From NCBI GenBank assembly GCA_010093705.1, contig MU006093.1, forward strand, positions 1,110,849 to 1,174,848: DNA of 64,000 nucleotides. The letters run 5' to 3'. Below the pieces are notes generated by a model, which did no database searches, had not been told where the DNA came from, and saw only the letters and a list, made by a program, of their open reading frames with translations. The stretch's first letter is position 1; every line of letters starts with the position of its first letter. The DNA comes from Patellaria atrata CBS 101060. Lineage: Eukaryota > Ascomycota > Dothideomycetes > Patellariales > Patellariaceae. Shown piece by piece: positions 34,941 to 47,614 of the stretch. Made by a program: the position numbers and the translations under genes.

Positions 34941-37079
34941 ATGGCTCAGGTAAGATCCTCACATGAACATATGTCACATTGAAACCAGACCTAATTCGAG
35001 GGAATAGCATATTGCTGAGCTTTGCACTCTACTAGTCGACGACCTGTATGGCAACCTCTCCTCTGTAAGACTCTCCCCAATTTGATTTCGCGACCACCGA
35101 CTTCTACCCCTCCATCTGTTATACAGGAATCGCTATCCCCGCCCACATTATCAGTTGAGTCACACTAACACTCCCAGCGCGTCTTTGCGACCCTCGTGCG
35201 TGTCGGAAGACTCACACTTGGCAATGTAGCCCATCACTCTGGTCTTTCTGCTCGTCAGGTGAAACATGGGCTCGTCGTCTTGATCCAGCAACATCTCGTC
35301 CTCCACTCAACTCAAGACTCCGTTACACACTACGAAGCTAATGTTCAGCAAGCATATGCGTTGGTCCGTTCGGGAAAGATTATTAAACTTGTGGAAGACA
35401 GATTCGGAGAGGCCGCTGGTGGTATTGTGTCTAACTTGCTGTTGCTTGGCCACGCAAGGGTGAAAGATCTCGCAGAAGCATACGGCGTCAGTAAAAAACA
35501 TGGCCTCAACGGCGCGCAAGTAAACGGGAACGCATCTCTCAACACAGAAGAGAAAGAGAAGGAAAGAACCGGTTCTCAACACTTCAAAACATTGGGCCAG
35601 TTACATAAGGAACTGGGACGTCTCCTTAACGAAGGATTTCTTAAAGAAGTCTGGCCGGTACAATTCAAGCCCGAGGCGGATGTACAGACAGAAGCGGAAC
35701 TTATTGTTACTCGTGACCAATATAAGGGTGGTGTAAAGGGTACAAAACAAACAGTCCAGTTCAATGAAGATGTAAGGGCACTGAAGAGAAAGTGGAGAGA
35801 TGAAGGAGCCGATGAAGACCGCGCGAACGGTCAAGCTAACGGAACAAAACCTGCGCGTCCAGTCTCAAAACGTGTGAAAATTAACAAGTACGCCATGAAT
35901 GGGATGAGTGGACATGCAAATGATGATGATGACTTGGTCGGTTCGCTATTAGACGTATGTGTCAAATTCTCACTCTTGAAGTGGCTTCAATCCAAACAGC
36001 TAATTCTTGTGTAGGAGGAGCTTATTGTTAGAGTCAATATAGATAGGTGTAATGTAGCATTTCGAAGCCAGCAGCTCGTCGAATTTTGTTCCCGTTATAT
36101 TAGCGAATCAACCGCCATGGTGTACGAAGCCCTCCTTCAACGATTAGAAACAAAGATTGAGCGATGTCACGATTTATTGGTGATAGTCAAGGATGAGATA
36201 GAAGAAAGAGAAACCGCTCCCTTAGTAACCTTACTCGAAGTATCAAACGCCTTGGATAAGAACGTGGATTTGGCCGCCGGCCTCTGGAGTGGAAACGACA
36301 ATCAAACGTCTAGCGCAGGATCTAATGGCAACAAGACTAATAACTACGAAGACGAGGGTTACGTTGAGGAAGAGGACTCCTTTCAAGTAAATGGCTCGCA
36401 TAGGGCTGATCAACTTACCGCTAGGGATAAGATGATACACATCAAAAGTCACCTTCAACTTCTTTGCGATGATCCTCGACGATTCGTTACATGGGTCGGA
36501 TCCCGAGGCGGAGGTGAATACAGGGTAAACTTTCGGGCTCTAACGAGTTCTTTGATACAATATGAACTGGAAAAGTCTGTCACTGCGCGTTTTGGTGCTT
36601 TGGCAACCCGATTGGTACGGGCCTTGCACACCAAGGGAAAGTTAGACGAGAAACAAGCTTGCAATATCTGCTTGGTTAAGCAGAAAGATATCCGAGTTCA
36701 TTTCGCCGCACTACAGGAGGCGGGGTACGTCGACACACAAGAAATTCCAAAAGACAACAGTCGTCAACCAAGCAGGACCATCTATCTCTGGTCATTCGAC
36801 CAGTCCAGATGCAGAGAACTCGTTCTCCACGATACTTACAAAGCCATGTGTAAACTCCTTCATAGGATGAAGGTCGAGAGAAGGAGATACAAAGCCGTCA
36901 TTGACAAAGCAGAGCGTACCGATGTTATCGGCAACGAAGATAGATATCTTACTGGTATGGAGAAACAGACATTAAGCCAGTGGAGAGATTCTGAGGAGAA
37001 GCTTCTCACACAATTAAGCAGACAAGATGAGCTTGTCACCTTATTCCGAGACTTCCCTATGCCCCCTTTTGAACCTTGA
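34941..37079 (+). CDS. RPC82: RNA polymerase III subunit C82
   Basis: The C82/RPC3 subunit of RNA polymerase III, which with C34 and C31 forms the initiation subcomplex. Four exons (34941-34949, 35008-35064, 35178-35954, 36015-37079) sum to 635 residues. It has the tandem winged-helix layout: HIAELCTLLVDDLYGNLSS and VFATLVRVGRLTLGNVAHHS at the start, LVVLIQQHLVLHST, a middle linker with basic patches (RALKRKWRDEG, KRVKINKY), and later LRLLEDP-like, LVKQKDIRVHFAALQEAGYV and WSFDQSRCRELVLHDTYKAM. The first coding exon is nine bases (Met-Ala-Gln). The gene ends LFRDFPMPPFEP. Confidence 0.92.
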
Positions 37080-37540
37080 AGCTAAGGAGTCTATTATTTG
37101 TTATATCAGGAATATGTTATCAAGCTTAGGTTTTGCGTAACGATTAGGAGCAGGCCGGCGATGAGGACATTCTCAGCATTTTTCGGAGTTTCCGAATCAC
37201 TTTTGGTATATTGAATTCCGCTGTTCCAACTCTCGGGAACTGAACAGCCGTGAGAATAAATATGAGCAGCTACATTGTAATTTTAACTCCTTTACAATGA
37301 ATTCAGACTTGTTCACAGATTAAACAAGACCAATGTGCGGCTAGCTTTTCGGAATAAGGTACTATACCCCTCGCTTCCTCCAATCTGCTCTGAGTCTGTA
37401 GACAAGGTCTTATGGACCAGAACTACGCACTCTAACATCCATTGCCCCCTCCCCGTAAATGAGACAATGGAGATATTAACCGAAATGCCCTTCGCTCTAC
37501 TCCGTCCCTCTATGCTTTCCTCCTCTATCTTGAAAGTTCA
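37080..37540. other. Intergenic, RPC82 to acyl-CoA dehydrogenase pseudogene
   Basis: RPC82 3' flank. No gene seen; frames at 37335-37547 lack support. Confidence 0.5.
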
Positions 37541-37559
37541 TAGATGATAAGATCCTCCC

Positions 37560-38906
37560 GCTCCAACATCGCGATGACAACCACCGCTTCTTCGACCACC
37601 GCCGCGAGCACGCCCGCACAGACTGGGATCACCAAAGTCTCCCGCGGCCCGAATGGGAAGCCCTCCTCTCCTAATCCGTTCGGCTCGCCCACGCCGCCGC
37701 CGGGTTCTGGCCCCACAGCCTGCCGCACGAGTACGGCGGGTCAGACTGCGGTACCGGCCCGGGGGCAAATTTGTGGATGGCAGTTATTAGAGAACATCTT
37801 GCATCCAAGAGGGTGGGCTTGTTTAACGATCTGCAAACTGAGCATAGCGTCGTGGGCAATTTTCCGGATTTGGTCATGATGAGAGAATTCGGCACCCCCG
37901 AGCAGATGGACGAGTTCATTCGGGGACGGGTGGAGGGGAAGGTGAGGTTCACGGTGGGGCTGACGGAGCGGGACCATGGGACTGATGTGACGTATTTGAA
38001 GACGAGGGCGGTGAGGGAGAGTGGAGGGAAGAGAAGGGTGGAGGATTAACGGGAGGAAGACGTGGCAGACGGGTATGCACGTTGCGACGCATTGTTTTGT
38101 TTTTACGAGGACCTTGGGGGAGGATGGGTCGGACTGGGGCATTACGTGTTTTGTGGTGCCTACGGAGACAAAGGGGATCGAGGTGGAGAGTTATGAATGA
38201 TAGGTAAGAGCCCCCTCTAACATGGAACTTCTATCATGGAATGGAAGTATTGAGAACTAAAAGGGTTCAGGACTATGAATATGCCGACTGACCACGCCAC
38301 TGTCTCTTTTAGCAAATGTATGGGTTCCTTCATCCGCCATTCTTAGAGAACTCAACCTACGACTCCCACTTGCTAAAGCTTTGATTCAGGAATACTGCAT
38401 CAGTCAAGCAGCATCGTCACTCGGGGCCGCTGTTTACTGTGTCGAGCAATCTGTTGAGTATGCGAACAAGCAGGCTTCATTCGGAAAGCCGCTCTCACAC
38501 AATCAAGGAATTCAGTTTCCACTCGTTGAACTGGCCATACAATGTGAGATGCTACGATTGCTTATAAGGAAGACGGCTTTACAAATGGATAGTATGTCGC
38601 ATCGGGAGGTCGAGAAGAGGTTGGGAGATGAAATTAGCATGTGTAACTACTGGGCTAACCGTAAGTGGACCCAACACTCAGATATAGCGTAACAGGAGTA
38701 TGTCGACGCTAAATCCAGGTCTATGTTGTGAGGCAGCGGATAGAGCAATACAAGTCCATGGTGGTCTAAGGTGTGGAAGAGAGCTACCTTTCGAACATAT
38801 CTGGCGGCATCACCGCAAATACAGGAATACGGAAGGGTCCGAAGAGATTCAGATGCGGAACGTAGCTGCACATCTATTCGAATTTGGAGGAAGGAGGAGC
38901 GAGTGA
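37560..38906 (+). pseudogene. Decayed acyl-CoA dehydrogenase-like gene
   Basis: Pieces of one acyl-CoA dehydrogenase family protein follow each other on the + strand but no longer share one frame. In order: a cytochrome b5-like or N-terminal piece ending PEWEALLS with an in-frame TAA near 37672; then GFWPHSLPHEYGGSDCG and GLTERDHGTDVTYLKTRA; a frame change near 38035 before WRINGRKTWQTGMHVATHCF and GITCFVVPTETKGIEV; a probable intron after 38205; NMPTDHATVSFS followed by a second frame change near 38315; then VWVPSSAILREL, EYCISQAASSLGAAVY, and after another intron CCEAADRAIQVHGG and ELPFEHIWRHHRKYR. The order matches the family (flavin-binding middle domain, then C-terminal helical domain). 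At least three lesions, so it is read as a recent pseudogene. Sequencing errors could mimic this. Confidence 0.75.
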
Positions 38907-39378
38907 AATTTGGCTTAAGTGCACTATACATAGGTCAGAAATATGCTTTATTAGACTGTATATAGTGCAAAAGAATTACAGGATAATCTAAAGTTTCATT
39001 GTTAGATAAAGCGGATATGTTTGCTCGGACATAAGTCTAATAGCTCTAACAGATATCTGGGGATAGGAAAGGTTTGTGTTGATCTAATGAAACCGTTCTT
39101 TAGGTGAAGATGCATTTGGGAGGTGTGGTGATTCCAAAGTGACCCCTTAAACTGTTTTACCGCCTTTATGATGTTGTTGTACGATAATTTCAATAGTTGC
39201 TGTACAAATAACCCATTGGACTGTACTAGCAAACTTATGAACTATTCGGAACTCGCTAATTTCTAGAAAGGACTGGGAGCACTAGGAGTACTAGGGCCAA
39301 TATAGTGTGATATAACTAGGAGATCAATAGCAAGGAAAATAGAGATATCATCAACTATAATTATTCCAGTATTTACAA
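38907..39378. other. Convergent intergenic
   Basis: 3' flanks of the pseudogene and the permease. A/T-rich, no gene seen. Confidence 0.5.
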
Positions 39379-41301
39379 TCATAGCTCCTTGGTGGCACTC
39401 TTCTCAACGGGGGAGGCCTCGTTATCCCTCGTATATTCTCCGGCCACCACACCAACATCCATAGGATCAGCGTCTTTAGGAACCGGTGGGCCCGTGAAGT
39501 CTTTCCTACCTCTAACGAAATACCACGCAACGCTGATCGACGCGAACCCAGCAAATACGACAGACGCATAATTCATCGACGAGGCAGTGACAGGGAGTGC
39601 GACGGGCATACAGAACAGAACCACTGCAAGACAGATCCAAAATATACAGATAAGGTTGATAGCGTACCCAAAACGGCCGAGAGAGAATGTTGAATGGCGT
39701 ACCATTTTTCGACCTCTGAGGACCGAGACTAGGATTGGAAGGCCGTAGGATGTGGAGAGGCAAATGGTTGCTACAGCCGTGAAAGCATTGAAGGCGGCGG
39801 CTGAGCCGAAGTAAATCAGACCGAGCAAACAATCTACGACCGTAGACAGAACGAGACCCCAAAGGGGGATATCGAAACGCTTGTCAACTCTCTTCCATAT
39901 ACGTGAGCCGGGGATAGCACCATCTCGCGCGAACGCATAGGTACATCTTGAAGCCGCGGTCAAAGCACCAACGCCAGCGAAAAACCAGATTCCTAGAATG
40001 AGAAAGAGTAGACCAAACCCTCCTCCTGCGGATCCTGTCACAGTTTTGAAGAGGAGACCGATAGGTTGCCCGTTCGCTACACCAAGTAAGAGTTCAACCG
40101 GAGGTAGAACGAAAAGGATCGGAATGAGGTATAGTGCACCTGTAATACCAGCAGCCGCAACGGAGAGAACTATGGCTTTAGGGACCTCTCTTTCAGGATT
40201 TTGGACTTCTTCGCACATTGCCGCGACCATACCATAGCTCGTAAGAGTGTAGGCAGCCTGGAGGAGCCCTACGAAAAATGCCCACCCAGAAGGCCTATAT
40301 ATCAAATTTAGATTAGTTTCCAATCTCTCCATCTTGTATGTTTCACTTACCAGCCGCTGGCAGAAGCGTCATAGTGAGCGAAGACGAACTCCCCACTGCG
40401 TCTGTCGTCCGCCATGGATAGTAGAGTGATTAAAATGATGATAACACTGGCAGCGGTCCAGTAGATACAAATCTTATTCAAAAGGTCAAGGTACCTAGAT
40501 CCGAAGATGTTTACTGCCATGCAAATAAGCATGACCGCCCAGAACATCAAAACAGTCTGCCACTCATTCGGGACATAATCCTCATCCCACAAGGTGATTG
40601 CAGATAGGATTAACTGCGCTCCTCCAAAATTGATACTGAGGGTGACCGTCCAATTTCCCACCAAGGTTAACCAACCCGTTATCCAACTCGCCAGTGGAGC
40701 CCACTTCTTGGTTGATATCATAGCAGCCCAATAATACACACCGCCAGCGGTAGGATATACGGCGCAAATTTCAGCCAATGAAGCAGCAATAGAAAGAGAG
40801 ATTAAGGATACAAAGATCCAGCCCCAGATGACAGTAACGCTCTGGCCATCAGTAAGTGTAATGTACAGGGTCGTACTCAGACCGTATGGTGCCGCCATGA
40901 TGGCGAAGGACCTGTACAATATTTGAATAAAAGTTGTCCACGATCATTCTAAGGGGACTTACAGTCCTAGGACACTGAGCATGCTGAGGCTTCGAGGTCT
41001 ATACGTGGACAGTTAGTATCTCAAACATGTAATTACGACCCGGAGGAAATGACACAGCAGGCTGGAAGTGAGCAACTCAAAATGCGCTGTACAGCTGCAT
41101 GTTCTGTTGGAGCTCAACTACAGAATGAGTCCGTACGATCATTAAGCTGTTCGATTGTACAGCATTGCATTATGGGAATAGCGTACAGCTTCAAAACATC
41201 GGGAGTGCTCACAGTTCGCTCTTATAACCCATCTTCGCCAATGCTGCATCAGCATCTTGGTCAACGACGGAGCCATGCCTCCCGATAGACGGTCTCCTCA
41301 T
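39379..41301 (-). CDS. Amino-acid/choline-type permease (APC superfamily)
   Basis: A plasma-membrane proton-coupled transporter of the fungal ACT/GABA/choline permease group. Four exons (41301-41213, 40998-40963, 40911-40351, 40294-39379) sum to 533 residues. The N-terminal tail (MRRPSIGRHGSVVDQDADAA) is cytosolic. The first membrane segment begins ELPRSLSMLSVLGLSFAIMA. About twelve hydrophobic segments follow. Family marks are AEICAVYPTAGGVYYWAAMI, YGMVAAMCEEVQNPEREVPK and RCTYAFARDGAIPGSRIWKR. The substrate cannot be read from sequence; relatives carry GABA, choline or other amino acids. The C-terminus (DNEASPVEKSATKEL) is short and cytosolic. Exon 2 is 36 bases. Confidence 0.9.
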
Positions 41302-42320
41302 GGTCGGATAAATATCGATATTATCTGGTTAATAGGAGTATTAGTCGTTTGTACTTCTAGGGCAGCGCATATAGCTGATATCTATCAAGGACGAGCTGGC
41401 TGCTCACACGTGATAATATAACGAGTATATATCCAATGTGTTTTGAAATAGGCTTAAGTAGAGAGACGTCTCATGGCGCATGAAGCATACCTGGTACTTC
41501 AATATGCGTCCTGAGGGTACTAAAATAGAGCAAATTGACTTTCGGATCACGTCTAAACGGAAAAGGACTTATGAGCTATGGAAACAAACTCACCTTAAAA
41601 CGAGAACTATCTGTACCTAAATTACTATACTTTTCGTTCAAAAACAATAAAAATACATGTAGCTGGCAAGAAGATGCAGACTTGGATGCAGGGCCACGAG
41701 GGGGTAGGGAGGAGATAAGGATCATAAGGTGTATATCCCTCAGGCTAACGCGCCCAAGCCACTGTCATCATGGAGATCCGGGGTCACTCATTGGTCGTCA
41801 CGCTTACTACAACGGGATAGAAAGGTCCGATATCTTTTATGCCTTGGTCCCCTTAAGCTTCTTTGAACCTCCTAGATACTCGCCTACAGAATCTCCTTTG
41901 TACCTTAATAAATCATCCGTTATGAGGTCTCGAAGTTAAGAACATTCAGTTGTGAGATCCTCCAGGAGTCGAGGGGGAAGAAGCTTTTTTTAATTACAAC
42001 GAAGTCGCGATACAGATTTCACAGTTGACGGGGTTGGGCGTAATAGTTAGTATCTGCACTATTGTGCCAGGCTGATACTTATTGCCGTATAGTGCTCCCT
42101 ATTGGGGCAGGTGTTGAACACTTGATAGTGACTCATATTTGAAATCATTTCTCCTCTCATTAGTTGTAGGAGTATTGTTTAAAGGAATAGTCTCTGATCA
42201 TGTATACTATCTATCGTAATATCATTCCTTCCATGAGCCCATTCCCATGCTTAGTCATTACTGAATAGTCTCAGTGCGTGTTGTCGTTACCATTAATGAT
42301 TGTGCAACAATAGGATGCGT
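41302..42320. other. Intergenic, F-box/LRR 3' to permease 5'
   Basis: The permease promoter and the 3' flank of the F-box gene. The frame at 41535-41939 has no ATG start and no domain; I do not support it. No other gene seen. Confidence 0.5.
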
Positions 42321-44508
42321 CTAAATCCTCGATAACACGACAACAGACTCGTCTTCTTCTTGATCTCCGGTCCAGTCCTCGTCGCCGCTTGCTTCAGAGT
42401 CCAAGAAATCCTGTTCTGTAAGCAGTACATCTCTCGGGCGAAGATTGTCGATCCGGATGTCAACAACTTCACACATGCCTTGGATGAACCTTTCCTGAGC
42501 TGACTTCCATTCTTTCGGTGCATCCGATTCATCGTTCGACGACTCATGATAATTTCTCGGACGCAATCTTCGAACCTCACGATGTCCCGTCTTTGTAAGA
42601 GAAAGGTCTCGAGCTGACGTGATCAAGCCTTCATTACCTGAACCTCTCCTTCTCATGTCAATCTGAACATGACTGAGTTTCACCGCGTTCGGACGGCTGA
42701 CGACAGCTTCCTTCCACTCTCTGAAGGTTCTAAGAGATCTAAGGTGTTGACTGGGTGGGGATGATTTCCTTAGAAATACTTTCTGCAAGATACCGATCCA
42801 TCGTTCACGGAATCCTGCTCTATCACGCCATCCTATATCGATGATGGCCTTGAGTACGAGCTTCCGTAGGTATGGTAACTCATCCGCAGCGTTTAATAAC
42901 GATTCGAAAAGCAGCTCAGCAGCCCCGGCCGTCCATTTTCTTAGATGAATCAATTCGATCGATTGTAGGGTAGAAGGCCAGGTTGGAATGTCACTCGGGT
43001 CTAAAAGAGCAAGGTAGAGAGGCTCGGATGCATTTTTCACAACAAGTCTGCTGGTGTAATTCAAATCCATGTGTAATGATTCAAGGTGCGGACAAGTCCG
43101 TTTGAGATTTGTAAGGAATTGTAGATCTAGCGACTGATTGTGGTCAAGAACTAGCTCCCTAAGTCCGGCCCCACGGTCTAGCAGGAAGGCGTCCAGAGGT
43201 TTTGAAGTAAGATGATTACAATTACTAATTTCTAGCGTGACGAGTCTTTCAGGTAGGAGAGAAGCAAACTTGTCATCCATTATAGGACAGTGTTGAAAGG
43301 ATAACGATTTTAGCCCAGGAAGAAGTTGGATCACACTAGCGAGAAGTTCTGATTGCTCGATGCGTTGCTCAATACGTGGCGCTTCAGCTGCAAAATTCAG
43401 TAATATCAAAGTTTTAAGACTTTGAAACGAAGGGTGTTGATGAATCTCTGATATCCATGACAGGTCCTGCTGTTGCTTGAAGAGTAAGCTAGAATTCCAT
43501 GTCCAGGATCTGAGCCGTTGACCGGTGTCGCGAAGAGCGTCAAATATATCATTTGTATAATGCCAACGGAAATGCGGGGCAGCAGACCCAAATTCTTCGA
43601 AGGAATTGATTATGGTGATAGTGTTAAGGCGCGGTAAGTGTGGTAACAAATCACCGAGGCGAAAGAGGCCCCTTCCTGGCGCACTATGTGCCAGCGCTTT
43701 CGATATATCTAACTCAAGACATTGAATTCTTTGCTGATAGTTGAAGAAATGGGATTGTGCTGGCCGAGCTAGCAATTCCAAGAGCCTGTGCGGTTTATCT
43801 AGAGCTAGTAGCGGAGGTGATCTATACAGAGCTGTAAGCGCTGCGTCGGCGAATGCGCGGCAAACACGAGACATCGACACTAGCCATAATATTGAAGATG
43901 TCGGTTGATAGCTCTCAGTGTGAAGAGGGTGCGAAGCGTAGGTGAAGATTTGTAGTAAGACTTCGTAAGGGAGAGAAGCCCATTGAGGGATCTTGTTATC
44001 AGTTGGAATCGTTGGTACCGCATTCTTGACGTTGACTTTTGCTTGAGGTGCTAGAATCAGGTGAGTACTTGGGCATTTTACCATTGGTGGTGATAAACAT
44101 ACCTCTCTTGGGTCGTTGGCCTAGAGGTCTTGTTAATGCTCGTAGTTGTCCCCCAACCTGACGAGAGCGAGGTGCTTGCGGCGTTGATCGCTTGACCCGT
44201 TTCGGTGGTGGGAGCGCAATATCTTCATCATCAACCGTATTGTCGTTATCATCATCTAGTTCATCATTCGAGCTCAATTCCTTATACGAGACTCGAGCTT
44301 TCCCCCTCCGTTTAGAGACATGGTCGCTTGGATCCTCTAGAGCACGAGCACGAGTGCGGGCGTTTGTGCGCGAGGAATGAGCTCGCGGAGGAGTTTGAAT
44401 GTTCTCCTTTGTTGAATCGTAGCCGCCCTCGGACTCGGATGATGACTCTCTGTAAGACACCTTCGCGCGAGTGCGGCGTGCTTTGGTGGTGCTACCGGAT
44501 GCGGTCAT
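42321..44508 (-). CDS. F-box and leucine-rich-repeat-like protein
   Basis: Two exons (44508-44103, 44050-42321) sum to 711 residues. Residues 1-135 are basic and Ser/Asp-rich with KRRGKARVSYKE and PPPKRVKRST, which look like nuclear localisation signals. An F-box follows (IPQWASLPYEVLLQIFTYAS, about residue 150). Irregular leucine-rich repeats cover the middle (LPHLPRLNTITIINSF, LPGLKSLSFQHCPIMDD, LPERLVTLEISNCNHLTS, AGLRELVLDHNQSLDLQF). The C-terminus is acidic (DSEASGDEDWTGDQEEDES). F-box proteins recruit substrates to SCF ubiquitin ligases; the substrate is unknown. The nuclear location is inferred from the basic clusters. Confidence 0.87.
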
Positions 44509-45344
44509 TGTAATTTATAGTTCTATGGCGCAGGTGTGATTTGGCGGGTTATCGCTGATTTCACAAGTTGACCCATAATGGGGAGATATGATTCATTTGT
44601 ATATCACCGTTAGCATGTGTTGGGGACAAATGGGACCCTGGAATGACGATGAGGCGAAAGTTAAGTTGCAAATCCCTTGCGAAGGACAGCGAGTCATTTT
44701 CCTCAAAACACCTGGAGCTACCCGAGTCAGAGAGGCCAGTATTAAAAAGTACTTGACTTGGCGTCTCCTTGCGCGACTGTTCGCATCCGTCCTACATACA
44801 CATGTGAACCATTTTCTCCTTAACTTCACTTCCCCTGTGTCTAAATTTCAATGAGCTCCTATTCACGTCTAACATTGGCCAGGCATTACCTATCGAAGCT
44901 TTCTAGAAATAGTTCTTAAGTATTACCTAGCTACCTACCCCAATGGGTATTTTGGATAGGAGTAATTGAGTACAAACAAACTAAAAGAAGAGAGTTAGGA
45001 CGGTTTCGAAAATCATTATCTTTGCTCTTCCATAGCCTTTATTAAGCTTTCAAAGTTGATGTGATGAGATTAGAGTATGCAGTTCCGCTATCTTGATACT
45101 TGGTCAAACAGAGGGATTCCTGCAGTTAATTAAGCGGACACGGACGCGTCTCCTTCTTCTTACCTCGTATCATGCATTTGAACGTTACCATTCTTGCGTA
45201 CATACGGTATCAGGTTGCGATCTACAAGAGTTGCCCACAGAGTCCGTTCTACAATGAGTATACACTTGCAATAAGCAGCTTTCGAGAACCAGCCACTTAA
45301 CTGTTTCTGAGTCCTATCGGTCCTCATCGTGAGCCGTAATAATA
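44509..45344. other. Divergent intergenic, F-box/LRR and SUZ12-like genes
   Basis: Promoters of two divergent nuclear proteins. Overlapping sense and antisense frames at 44588-44854 are not supported. No other gene seen. Confidence 0.5.
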
Positions 45345-47614
45345 ATGGCTCTATACGATTTGCAAAAGTATATGAAGGGAACCATCTTGTCTGAGCGTTT
45401 CTCAGGAGAGTCCAGAAACCCGTCTTTCCTTAGAAGGAACCTGAATGCAGCTCTCGACTACCATAAACGTCTATTGCAGGATCAAAGGAACAACAAATCT
45501 TCGTCATTATTATCACCTATAGATCAAAGCGACCGGGACTATGAACCAAGAATACCATGGTCACTAGCTCACGATGGCCTTCTCAATGAAGTGGAGAGAG
45601 CCCTAGAACCTGCTTTGTACATCAACATCTCAAGCTTTAAGCTTCCTCATTACAATTACGAGACTTCGTTCAACGACGTCGCTGTCAAAATTCATGTAAT
45701 CTGGGCCAGATTCGAACTAAATATTAGAGTTGATAACTCCAATGGGGATTCTCATTTCTTCTATCGGGATGTTCAAGAAGCAAGACTCGACGTCCTTCAG
45801 GGTGGTGATGATACTCTTAAAGTCGATGTAATCCTTGAGCACCCATATCACATCGCATCCCGAATGTTTACTATTCTAGATGCTGATCAGTCAACTTTTA
45901 AAATATCTGAGAGATACAAAACACAATTCAACTTCTGCTTCAAAAACCAAGAAGATGCGAAGTTCATGTTCAATCTTCTCGCTAACGAGTCGGACCAAAT
46001 ATCGGATTTACCGCGCTCTTTATACTTGAGCGCCAGATGGAAAAATTTACCAGAGAGAGTTATACCATCCGACCGTATCATAAGAACTTGTCGAGCAGAC
46101 CGCGGGAGGAGAATTATGATGAAGTATGGACTCAAGGTTGATATGCGGTGGGAGGCTTTTGTGAAACCAACAACGGCTCTCACCGAGATCAACCGCTTCT
46201 TTAAAAAGTCCCGTCAGTCGAATAGCACATCAGTGGGGGAGGTTTCTAAAGTCAGTCCAAAGCCCTCGTCGGATGTACCCATCACGTACAAATTCAGGGA
46301 TGTTTATGTTACCAAAGCGATCGTCATAAAAGGATACCAATGTTTCATTTGTGCAGCCGAACATGTAAACCTAGAAAGGCTGCATTTCCATTTGGTTACT
46401 ATGCATGAACTACTCACTTTCAAGATTACCCAGAGTCCGTCCATTACCATCACCTTTCATCTAGACGAGAGTGAAGCACGCAAAATTCGCCCGAAAGATA
46501 TCAACTATGATCTATGGTGGGTTTCACCGCGTAAGCCGTTCGATATCAGTAAGTTCTTGAAGGGCGACAAAAGCTGGGTGGTCAACATGATCGGCGAAGA
46601 GGAAAAAGATCCTCAAAACACAAGATCCCAAAAACTCATCATAAGGATGCCCTCAAAACCCCCGGAAGCCGTCATAGACATCCCACCTCCTAGGCGAAAG
46701 AGATACCCCGTTCCGCCCAATCCCTCAGAAGACCGCTGTTTCTTCAGAACCTCGACCAAACGCGTGCTTGTCGAAGGTGAAATATTAGAGGAGAGCGACG
46801 ACGACATTGACGAGGAGTGGATCAAGCTCCGTAGAAATGTGATCGTCAAGGACTACCCAATACCAGAGTACGCGAAGCGCTTCATGATCCGCTGGGACAA
46901 CCATTTCATGGCCGAACGAGTGCACGCTGATGCTTATGTCAGCGACTCACTAGTACGATTTATCAGGCAGAACAGAAACTGGCTCGGTGAGCTGTCAATA
47001 GCGCTCGCGTGCCATAAAAAAATCTGTGAGCTGAAGTTGGACGGTTTGGTCAGCCAAAAAACCTTCGATTGGTGCACACAACAGCTCAAAGAGGCCGTTA
47101 CTAGACATCCAGATGGCCCAAGACTCAACCCAGGCAAATACGGAGACTTTACGATACTCCCTGCAGAGGACTCTGATAAAGATGAGGATCCAGACGGCTT
47201 GTACGAAGAACACTCCCCACCGAAGCGACGAAGAGGTGATAAGGGCACCCTTGTAGCTGATGGCTCGACAGTCCGAAAAGAACCCAGAAAGATGAAGGTT
47301 GTAGGCAATGGCGACTTGCAAGGCGGCCTAGCATCGGTTTTGGAAAATTTCAAGATAGTCGAGCGTGAATCGAGTCCGCCTATTAGGAACGGTGAGACCT
47401 GCGTCTGTGGTAAATCGGTCGACTTGCGTGACTTCTTCAAGACGATGACATGTGATAACCCAGTGAGTGTGCTCAGATACAGGACTGGTGTATGATGGGA
47501 GAGAACTGTCACTAACTGAGCCTCTAGGATTGTTTGAGCCCAGAATTTCATGTTGCATGTGTTGGCCTCGCGAAACGAGTGCCCGGATGGAAGTGTCGGA
47601 CATGTCGTCAGTAG
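45345..47614 (+). CDS. SUZ12: SUZ12-like Polycomb protein: C2H2 finger, VEFS box and PHD finger
   Basis: A core subunit of the PRC2 H3K27 methyltransferase, inferred from architecture. Two exons (45345-47462, 47528-47614) give 734 residues. A C2H2-type finger (CFICAAEHVNLERLHFHLVT, about residue 333) is followed by the VEFS box (about 485-595): EEWIKLRRNVIVKDYPIPEY, FMIRWDNHFMAERVHADAYV, LACHKKICELKLDGLVSQKT. After an acidic and basic linker comes a PHD-type finger (about 685-733) with CVCG, TCDNPDC, FHVAC and WKCRTC, i.e. C4-H-C3. The second half of this finger lies on the last exon, reached by a 65-base intron with GTGAGT and CTCTAG ends. Without the join the protein would stop 10 codons later in meaningless sequence. 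Confidence 0.9.

Noticed and set aside
41535-41939. 134-codon plus-strand frame between permease and F-box gene
   Set aside because: It begins at a non-ATG codon, has no domain and no promoter-like leader.
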